Positions 15,314-21,708 of a stretch of 33,042 bases of DNA are shown here, one piece after another. Location: the NCBI GenBank assembly GCA_036276235.1, contig DATBDZ010000206.1:1-33042 (forward strand). The letters run 5' to 3'. The notes under the pieces are model-generated. The model searched no databases. It saw only the letters and a program-made list of their open reading frames with translations, and had not been told where the DNA came from. The first letter of the stretch is position 1. Each line of letters starts with the position of its first letter. The translations under genes and the position numbers were made by a program. This DNA is from JANWHF01 sp036276235 (lineage in GTDB: Bacteria; Planctomycetota; Phycisphaerae; Tepidisphaerales; Tepidisphaeraceae).

Positions 15314-17994
15314 CGTTCTTTCGCCGCCGGCAGAGAAAAGAGGAACGTTGTCCCTTCGCCGGGAATGGAGTTTAACCAAATCTTCCCGGCGTGACGATCC
15401 ACAATCTTTTTAACAATTGTGAGGCCCACGCCCGTCCCGCCGCCAAAGGCGTCGCGCGCGTGCAGCCGCTTGAACATACGGAAAACCGATTCGTGATGCT
15501 TGTCGGCAATTCCTATCCCATTATCCCGAACGAACAGCGCGATTCCGCGCCGCTCGAATGCTTCGGGCCAGCCGGGTTCGTGTGGATGTAAAAAGCCGAT
15601 CTCGATCCATTTTTCCGCCTTATCGTTGTATTTCATCGCGTTGGTGATGAGATTTCGCACCACCTCGCCCAGCAGCACGCGGTCGCCGCGAACCAGTGGC
15701 AGCGGCCGGGGAACGCGAATGTCGATTCCTCCTTCTTTCACGGTGATGCGGATGGATTCGAGCACTTCGGCCAGCACATCATCCATGCTGGTTTCCCTGG
15801 CGACGAACTCGCCGCGGCCGACGCGGGAAAATTCCAACAGCGCATCCAGAAGCGCATCCATCCGCTGGGTGAGCCGGCGCAGCGTATCGAGCTTCTCGCG
15901 GCCTTCCTCATCGACCTTCTCGCCGTAATCTTCCAGCAGGAAGGTCGCATAATTGTGAATCCCGCGCAGCGGCTCCTTCAAGTCGTGCGACGCGATATAC
16001 GCAAAATCATCCAGCTCCTGGTTGGAACGCGTCAGCTCGTTGATGGCGTTGCGCACGTCGGAGATATCACGGGCAATTCCGGTGAAAACGCGCCGATCGC
16101 CCAGCTTGAGCTCACTGACGGCCAGATGCATCGGAAACGTGCTGCCGTCTTTGCGCCGCCCCACCACTTCGCGGCCGATGCCAATGATCTTTCTGCGTCC
16201 GGTCGTCAGGTAGTTGGTGAGGTACCCATCGTGCTCTTCCTGATAAGGCGCCGGCATGAGCATTTTCACATTGTGCCCGATCACTTCCGGCCGCGAATAG
16301 CCGAACAGTTTTTCGGCCGAGGGGTTCATGGATTCGACTGTGCCTACTTCATCAATAGTCAGAATTGCATCGACGGCGGCATCGAGAATCGCGCGCGTGC
16401 GTCCCTCGCTTTCCTCCAGGCGGCGCATGGCATTTCGCACGTCGCTGATGTCGCGGGCGATGCCGGTAAAATTCGTGCGATCGCCGAGTTTGAGCTCGCT
16501 AACCGCCAGGTGCATGGGAAACGTCGTGCCGTCTTGTCGTCTTCCGACTACCTCGCGGCCGCTTCCGATGATCTTCTTGATGCCCGTGGTCAGATAGTTA
16601 TTGAGATACCCATCGTGCTCCCCCTTGTAAGGCGCGGGCATCAGCATTTTAACGTTCTGGCCAATGACGTCCTCGGCCTTGAAACCAAAGAGCCGCTCGC
16701 CCGCGGGGTTGATCGTTTTCACGATTCCTACCTCGTCGATGGTGAGAATGGCATCGACGGCGGCATCGAGAATCGCGCGCGTTCGCCCTTCGCTTTCTTC
16801 CAGTCCGCGGATCGCGTTGCGAACATCAGAAATGTCGCGGGCAATCCCGGTGAAGATGCGCCGCGAGCCCAGGCGCAGCTCGCTGACGGCAAGGTGCATC
16901 GGAAAGGTTGTGCCATCCTTTCTCCTTCCCACCACTTCGCGCCCCAGGCCGATGATCTTCTTAATGCCGGTCGTCAAATAATTATTGAGATACCCGTCGT
17001 GCTCCTGCTTGTAAGGGGCGGGCATCAACATCTTGACATTGCGGCCGATGACTTCCTCGCGGGTATAGCCGAATAATTTTTCGGCCGAAGGATTCATCGA
17101 TTCAACTTCCCCGTTCTCTTCGATGGTGAGAATGGCATCGACCGCGGCATCCAGAATCGCGCGGGTGCGCCCTTCGCTTTCCTGCAAGCTGCGGATGGCG
17201 TTGCGGACATCGGAGATGTCGCGGGCGATTCCAGTGAACATCTGCTGGTTGCCCAGCTTCAGCTCGCTGACGGCCAGGTGCATCGGAAAGGTCGTGCCGT
17301 CCTTGCGCCGCCCCACGACTTCGCGGCCGATGCCGATGATTTTTTTGATGCCCGTCGTGAGATAGTTAGTCAGATATCCATCATGCTCCTGCTGGTACGG
17401 CGCCGGCATGAGCATCTTGACGTTATTGCCGATCACTTCATGGCGGGGATAGCCGAACAGCTTTTCCGCCGACGGGTTCATCGATTCGACCGAGCCGTTC
17501 ACGTCGATGGTCAAAATCGCATCGACGGCGGCGTCGAGTATCGCGCGGGTGCGCCCCTCGCTTTCCTCCAGCCGCCGGATCGCGTTGCGAACATCGGTGA
17601 TATCGCGGGCGATTCCCGTAAACATGCGCCGGTCGGCCAGCTGCAATTCGCTGACCGCCAGGTGCATCGGAAACGTCGTGCCGTCCTTGCGCTTCCCGAT
17701 GACTTCGCGCCCGATGCCGATGATCTTCTTGATTCCGGTCGTGAGATAATTGGTCAGATACCCGTCATGCTCCTCCTTGTACGGAGGCGGCATGAGCATC
17801 TTGACGTTGCGGCCGATGACTTCCCCCCTGGGATACCCAAACAGCCGCTCGGCGGCGGGGTTCAGCGAATCGACCGTTCCCTTTTCGTCAATGGTAAGGA
17901 TGGCATCGACCGCCGCATCAAGGATAGCTCGCGTGCGCGCTTCGCTTTCGAGGCGCGCCTGATCGATCCGATCCAGCCCCAGTTCCTGCTCCAT
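15307..17994 (-). CDS. histidine kinase with five tandem FixL-like PAS domains
   Basis: An 895-residue soluble kinase. Residues 20-659 are five copies of a 128-residue PAS unit. Then come HisKA with His670 (IASHDLKEPLRG) and HATPase (NLITNAMKY, DNGIGIA, GTGVGLTIV). Each PAS has the FixL pattern EHDGY...GxGREV...RKDG or RQDG...FPMHLAVSEL. By ungapped comparison with Bradyrhizobium FixL (recalled), the haem-ligand His200 corresponds to His76, 204, 332, 460 and 588, and Arg220 to Arg96, 224, 352, 480 and 608. FixL Arg206 and His214 are replaced by Asn and Lys. Haem binding is therefore plausible but not proven, since related PAS domains without haem share this motif. No membrane segment is seen. 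It is first gene of a three-gene operon and is coupled to the receiver by stop/start overlap. Confidence 0.94.
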   Translation of the reverse strand: MEQELGLDRIDQARLESEARTRAILDAAVDAILTIDEKGTVDSLNPAAERLFGYPRGEVIGRNVKMLMPPPYKEEHDGYLTNYLTTGIKKIIGIGREVIGKRKDGTTFPMHLAVSELQLADRRMFTGIARDITDVRNAIRRLEESEGRTRAILDAAVDAILTIDVNGSVESMNPSAEKLFGYPRHEVIGNNVKMLMPAPYQQEHDGYLTNYLTTGIKKIIGIGREVVGRRKDGTTFPMHLAVSELKLGNQQMFTGIARDISDVRNAIRSLQESEGRTRAILDAAVDAILTIEENGEVESMNPSAEKLFGYTREEVIGRNVKMLMPAPYKQEHDGYLNNYLTTGIKKIIGLGREVVGRRKDGTTFPMHLAVSELRLGSRRIFTGIARDISDVRNAIRGLEESEGRTRAILDAAVDAILTIDEVGIVKTINPAGERLFGFKAEDVIGQNVKMLMPAPYKGEHDGYLNNYLTTGIKKIIGSGREVVGRRQDGTTFPMHLAVSELKLGDRTNFTGIARDISDVRNAMRRLEESEGRTRAILDAAVDAILTIDEVGTVESMNPSAEKLFGYSRPEVIGHNVKMLMPAPYQEEHDGYLTNYLTTGRRKIIGIGREVVGRRKDGSTFPMHLAVSELKLGDRRVFTGIARDISDVRNAINELTRSNQELDDFAYIASHDLKEPLRGIHNYATFLLEDYGEKVDEEGREKLDTLRRLTQRMDALLDALLEFSRVGRGEFVARETSMDDVLAEVLESIRITVKEGGIDIRVPRPLPLVRGDRVLLGEVVRNLITNAMKYNDKAEKWIEIGFLHPHEPGWPEAFERRGIALFVRDNGIGIADKHHESVFRMFKRLHARDAFGGGTGVGLTIVKKIVDRHAGKIWLNSIPGEGTTFLFSLPAAKERW
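16018..17937 (-). repeat. five in-frame 384-bp tandem repeats inside the PAS kinase gene
   Basis: The same codons recur at an exact spacing of 384 bases (for example GCATCG on the plus strand at 16367, 16751, 17135, 17519 and 17903). No insertion or deletion separates the copies. Units in gene order are 17554-17937, 17170-17553, 16786-17169, 16402-16785 and 16018-16401. Most differences between units are third-base or conservative changes. Confidence 0.93.
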
Positions 17995-18277
17995 CCGTTA
18001 TTCCCGTGACTGCCGCGCGGGCAAAAGGCGAATGTGAGTTTGCGCAGGGTGAAACGACCCAATCCGCGCAAACGGTTGCCGGGAAGTATGCCGACAATTC
18101 GAGAGATGGCAAGAGGATTGTGCGATGGGTCGCTGGATAGCTTTTGTCTCACCGAGCCCGTGCACTCTCCGTGGGCAAGGCGTCGAAATCGCACGTAGAC
18201 GCCTTTCCCACACACACGTATGTTTGAGAGATAGGTCGCCGAAACGGAGATCGAGGAATTCGGGGAAAAGGTTGCCA
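17995..18277. other. divergent promoter region
   Basis: This lies between the leftward PAS-kinase operon and the rightward truncated PAS gene, so it should carry the operon promoter. Open frames here are low quality. I cannot single out promoter boxes. Confidence 0.4.
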
Positions 18278-18598
18278 ATGGGAGAATTTGCCAAGCCCGA
18301 GCTCAGCTCGGTTCATGAAGCACAGGCTCTGTTGGCTGCCATCATCGACTCATCCGATGACGCGATCATCAGCAAAGACCTGAGCGGTATTGTTCGTAGC
18401 TGGAATCAATCCGCCCAGCGTATATTCGGCTACACGGCTGAAGAGATGCTCGGCAAGCCGATTACCATTCTTTTTCCGCCAGACCGGCTCGGCGAAGAAT
18501 CGGAAATTCTCAAACGCCTTCAACGCGGTGAACGTGTCGACCACATCGAAACCGTCCGCATCCGTAAAGACGCACGCCCGCCACCGGGAACGAAATAG
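18278..18598 (+). pseudogene. truncated PAS-domain sensor fragment
   Basis: This encodes 106 residues: a short lead then a PAS domain (IIDSSDDAIISKDLSGIV, SWNQSAQRIFGYTAEEMLGKPI, HIETVRIRKD). The similarity stops at RIRKD, before the last PAS strands, and is replaced by RPPPGTK and a stop. The other frames do not resume the domain. Full relatives continue into more PAS domains and a histidine kinase. This is most simply the 5' remnant of a sensor kinase gene cut off by deletion. ATG 18278 has GGGGAAAAGG about six bases upstream. It might still be expressed as a lone PAS protein. Confidence 0.7.
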
Positions 18599-18608
18599 GA
18601 GTGAACTA

Positions 18609-19013
18609 ATGCTAGACCTTTTTCATGTCGCGGCTATCGTATTGTCGGTCGGTCTTTCAACATACAGCTACGATGGTCGCTTTAGCGGATTTGGCTACCG
18701 CCCTGTCACAACATTCTTTGATTGCACACAAGGCGAGGTCATTGTGGGCCGCAGCGGCACTTATTGGCTGGACCCGGTCGTGCGCGCTCAAGAAGATGCG
18801 AAGGCGTCATCTCGCTTTAGTGTGGGATTTCTGCTGGGAAACAAAGAGTATCCGCAACTCCTGCCGGAGGGCACAAGAAGACCCGCTAGGGCGGGGATCT
18901 TTATCATTAATTCGTCAGATTATGGTCATGATGCGCGAGGGAATTTCGAAGTGTTCACGCGTGCCGTCGAATTTCCCATCGTGGATTTAGCAATAATTCT
19001 AGTGGGTCTTTAA
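18609..19013 (+). CDS. small membrane-anchored protein of unknown function
   Basis: A 134-residue protein, not recognised. ATG 18609 has AGGAG seven bases upstream, overlapping the end of the truncated PAS frame. Residues about 4-20 are hydrophobic and may be an anchor or signal. The middle is polar with aromatic and Gly residues (DGRFSGFGYRP, VIVGRSGTYWLDP). The end is hydrophobic again (FPIVDLAIILVGL) and stops there. Layout and composition resemble the next gene, where a similar C-terminal hydrophobic segment leads into a zinc ribbon, so this copy may be a shortened paralogue. It may be co-transcribed with 19036-19593. Confidence 0.6.
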   Translation: MLDLFHVAAIVLSVGLSTYSYDGRFSGFGYRPVTTFFDCTQGEVIVGRSGTYWLDPVVRAQEDAKASSRFSVGFLLGNKEYPQLLPEGTRRPARAGIFIINSSDYGHDARGNFEVFTRAVEFPIVDLAIILVGL

Positions 19014-19035
19014 ATAGAACGGACGTGAGTGTCAA

Positions 19036-19593
19036 ATGCGACTTGGTATCAAGAGTTTTTGGCGCGGCTCGCGGTTTCTTACGCTCGCATGCTTTCTGCT
19101 GACCCTTTTGATTACAGGGGCGATGGTTGTCTGGCTAAGAAGCTTTAAGGCCGCAGACCGCTTCTCATTTTCTCGCGGTGATACCACCTATAGCACCGAT
19201 ATTTCGTCGGGGACGCTCTGCTTGAGCAGTACGTGGGACAATGGTTTTGCGGTGAGCATGGGCTGGGACCACGTTAGCTTAGCACCCAGTGAATACCCTT
19301 TACCCTCCAAGGGTACGCCCGGCTTTCAGTGGGGTTTTCCTGGCATTGGATACATGTCACTAACGAGCCGACACCCGAGCACGGGGGCGACTGCCGGAGC
19401 CGGATTCTTGGTAATGCGAGTTTGGTTGATCGTCGCTTTCTTGATGCTTGCGTTTTTCCCGATGCTCCGCTCGCTAATCAAGCGGGCCGAAGCTATCTCG
19501 AGCCAGTGTTGTCCGAAGTGCGGTTACGATTGGCGTGCATCGGTTGACCGATGTTCGGAATGCGGATTTGTAAAGAATTCACAGAGCACATGA
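19036..19593 (+). CDS. membrane protein with C-terminal zinc ribbon
   Basis: A 185-residue protein with a transmembrane helix at about 16-37, a polar exported middle (about 38-125), a second helix at about 127-147, and a cytoplasmic tail ending in a zinc ribbon. The ribbon cysteines are C159-x2-C162 and C173-x2-C176 (CPKCGYDWRASVDRCSEC). The ribbon matches a short motif on many small planctomycete membrane proteins of unknown role. ATG 19036 starts 22 bases after the preceding gene. The same ribbon occurs at 25594-26130. Function unknown. Confidence 0.8.
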   Translation: MRLGIKSFWRGSRFLTLACFLLTLLITGAMVVWLRSFKAADRFSFSRGDTTYSTDISSGTLCLSSTWDNGFAVSMGWDHVSLAPSEYPLPSKGTPGFQWGFPGIGYMSLTSRHPSTGATAGAGFLVMRVWLIVAFLMLAFFPMLRSLIKRAEAISSQCCPKCGYDWRASVDRCSECGFVKNSQST

Positions 19594-19698
19594 TCGATGG
19601 CCGACGTTTGGAAAGATCGGGTCATCGGCGTGCCGCTGATGGCCGACCCCCCATCTGATGGCGAAATCTGATTCGGAGCGCGGGCTCCTTGCTGGATT

Positions 19699-19771
19699 AA
19701 CACATAAAACGGGTCAACACATAAAACGGGTCGAACACATAAAACGGAACACATAAAACGGGTCAAGTGCG
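19699..19771. repeat. tandem repeat array, unit AACACATAAAACGGGTC
   Basis: Four copies of a 17-base unit start at 19699, 19716, 19734 and 19748; the third lacks the last three bases. The final copy continues into AAGTGCG. Confidence 0.85.
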
Positions 19772-19867
19772 AATAATTAACTGGCGGCTGGCCGGTCCGG
19801 CGGATGTTACCGCTGCCAACCTGGCCACATAAGTCGATATTGCATATTCAGTGAATCGTACTTTACC

Positions 19868-19922
19868 CGCACTTGACCCGTTTCCCTTGCTGACCCGTTT
19901 TCCTTCGTTGACCGGTTTTCCT
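19868..19922. repeat. inverted counterpart array, unit TGACCCGTTTTCCTT
   Basis: Three copies start at 19874, 19891 and 19909 (spacing 17 and 18), carrying the reverse complement of the AAAACGGGTC core. Bases 19868-19883 are an exact 16-base reverse complement of 19756-19771, so the two arrays form mirrored ends about 100 bases apart. Confidence 0.8.
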
Positions 19923-20464
19923 TGCCCAAGGTGGGATTGATCCGCTGCGCCGGCGCACGCGAGCGCCTGCACGACACGTGTCAAAATCGGACAGATGGTG
20001 CACGATTCGGATCCGATTGTGTTTCGCTTATATCGTTTATTGATATGACTTTATGAATTCATATGTACAAACGTCGATGCATCGTTTGCACCGTTTTCTC
20101 GTTTTGGCTGGGGCGATGCGAATCGGCGTACGGCTCGCTGCAATTCTGCGATCAGAGGGCAAAGACTATGGAGGGCAAGAGCCGCCCGGACTGCGCGCCA
20201 CTTGAGACGTTCTGCCGGCGCGGCCTGGGGGGATGTTACACCCTTCCGCCGTGTAACGCGCGCGGCAAACACATAAGTTGTCTTATCATCAGCAGTTGCT
20301 TTACACACACGGGTCATGTGACGCCGGCGCGCCTGTAACATTTGTATCAGGGCAAAGAGCGCGAACTGGAATTGGACGCGGCCAACCAATGTTGAGCGCG
20401 CTTTGCTGAGCGAACACAATGGACGCGACCACAATTGCGTGCGACCAGGCGCTAGATTGCACCT

Positions 20465-21493
20465 TTAATAATGGCTATCCGCCCGATACGCCGACCCATG
20501 CGGCTTTCCCGCGGGGTCGAAACGTTGGCCGTAGACGGCGCCGTCTGCTTTGTTGGGCCATTGGATGGCAAAGCCGCCCTCTTCGAGCTTGATGGCTCCC
20601 CGCTTGCCGTCGGCGATCTTGGATGAAACCGCCGGGGCGGCCGCGATGATCGCATCCGTCAGCTCGGTAAACCGCGCCAGCACTTCGACCGTCTCGTCCT
20701 CATCGTGCGCGGGCAGGCGGATGCACATGCGCAGGGCTTCATAAGCGATGGTGCTTTCGATTGGATCGCCATGCCGTTTTTTTGCGTCGGCGAGCATCTT
20801 CGCGAAGCGCTGGAGCTTGGCGGCTTCGGTGCCGCTTGCTTTGGCGACCGCCGACCGAAGCTCGCGGCGCGAGGGCCAGGGCTTTTGGGCGGTGAGCTGC
20901 GCGAGCCTGCCGCAATAGGCGGAGGCGGATTTGCCGAAAATTGCCTTCCACACAACAGGCTCGCAGGCGCAGGTGACCCGCGCGGCAGCCTCGGCGCTGA
21001 GCGTCGCTTTATGCCTCTGCTCTACGATGAAGCCGATCTCCGTCAGCGCATCGGCCAGGATCGGATGCGCGCCCGAGGCGACGTTGGTGTCGGTGACCAG
21101 GATCGCGAGCCTATCGGGCGTCGGGGCGGGCGTTGGGGCTTTCGTTGCCGGCTCGGCGGCCGGCGCGGCTTCCGCGGGCGCGGGCGCCGCCGGCTGGAGT
21201 GATCGCCGCACAACGTAGTTGATCAGCCCCACATCCTTGCTCCGCTTGAGCAATCGATAGGGAGGATTGCTGAACATCTCCATCAACTGCTCGTCCGCCT
21301 GCTTCGGAATGGGCTCGTTGAAATTGGAGCGGCTGCCCGGATAGAGCGTGATGCGCGCGCCGTCGTCGGTCGTGCCGTGCATCTCGACAGTGGGGACGGG
21401 CGGCGCGCCCTGCACGCGATTCACGAGCATCAGATCGATGCGGTCGCACAACTGATCCAGATCTTCATGAAGGCGCTGATAGAAGGGGTTCAC
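20465..21493 (-). CDS. hypothetical protein, 342 residues
   Basis: I do not recognise a family. The start is GTG 21493, with GAGG six bases upstream. Residues 1-85 are mixed alpha/beta (YQRLHEDLDQLCDRIDLMLVN, then MHGTTDDGARITLYPGS). Residues about 97-125 are an Ala/Pro-rich linker (PAAPAPAEAAPAAEP), typical between two domains. Residues about 128-300 are largely helical (ILADALTEIGFIVEQRH, KLQRFAKMLADAKKRHG). There is no signal peptide, membrane helix or enzyme motif. It is downstream of the NRPS on the same strand, separated by 215 bases that contain a large inverted repeat, so co-transcription is uncertain. Confidence 0.7.
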   Translation of the reverse strand: MNPFYQRLHEDLDQLCDRIDLMLVNRVQGAPPVPTVEMHGTTDDGARITLYPGSRSNFNEPIPKQADEQLMEMFSNPPYRLLKRSKDVGLINYVVRRSLQPAAPAPAEAAPAAEPATKAPTPAPTPDRLAILVTDTNVASGAHPILADALTEIGFIVEQRHKATLSAEAAARVTCACEPVVWKAIFGKSASAYCGRLAQLTAQKPWPSRRELRSAVAKASGTEAAKLQRFAKMLADAKKRHGDPIESTIAYEALRMCIRLPAHDEDETVEVLARFTELTDAIIAAAPAVSSKIADGKRGAIKLEEGGFAIQWPNKADGAVYGQRFDPAGKPHGSAYRADSHY

Positions 21494-21527
21494 GTCTTAC
21501 CTCATCGGTTGAACGCGTTTACGCCTT

Positions 21528-21689
21528 GCAGCCCGTGGGAAAAGTCCCGCGCGGCGTCGCGCCGCGGATTTGGCTCGGGATCGAGGCGGAGAAACGACGA
21601 GTATTGGAACGAAATACGCGGAGTTTCGACAACGAAGAGCCCGAGCCAAAGACGCAAGCGACGCCCGCGCGACTTTTCCCGCGGGCTGC
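21528..21689. repeat. large inverted repeat, family D
   Basis: Arms 21528-21579 and 21640-21689 are reverse complements with a few mismatches and small gaps. The outer ends share GCAGCCCG.GGGAAAAGTC and the inner ends share an exact TTTGGCTCGGG at 21569-21579 and 21640-21650. The 60-base loop is lower in GC. It lies between the NRPS stop and the orphan gene start. It may be a mobile miniature element, and its RNA would form a very stable hairpin able to separate the two genes. Confidence 0.78.
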
Positions 21690-21708
21690 TGGCGCCGGGG
21701 ATTGTAAC

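Larger units (their letters stand above)
19594..20464. other. 870-base gene-poor region with opposed repeat arrays
   Basis: Open frames of up to 127 codons exist here but have no ribosome site, no family resemblance and atypical composition. Two short-period repeat arrays of opposite orientation lie at 19699-19771 and 19868-19922. An A+T-rich patch follows near 20025-20065. The rest, to the stop of the leftward orphan gene at 20465, shows nothing I can name. Confidence 0.55.

Noticed and set aside
15955..17076. Long plus-strand open frames opposite the PAS array
   Set aside because: They repeat every 384 bases because the real gene does, and have no family resemblance.
16018..17937. CRISPR-like or satellite array
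   Set aside because: The 384-base period is in frame and each unit encodes a complete PAS domain. There are no short repeats with unique spacers.
19699..19771. CRISPR array
   Set aside because: Units of 17 bases are directly adjacent with no spacers, and there are no cas genes.
20051..20434. 127-codon minus-strand open frame in the gene-poor region
   Set aside because: It has no ribosome site or recognisable domain, and its composition is unlike neighbouring genes.
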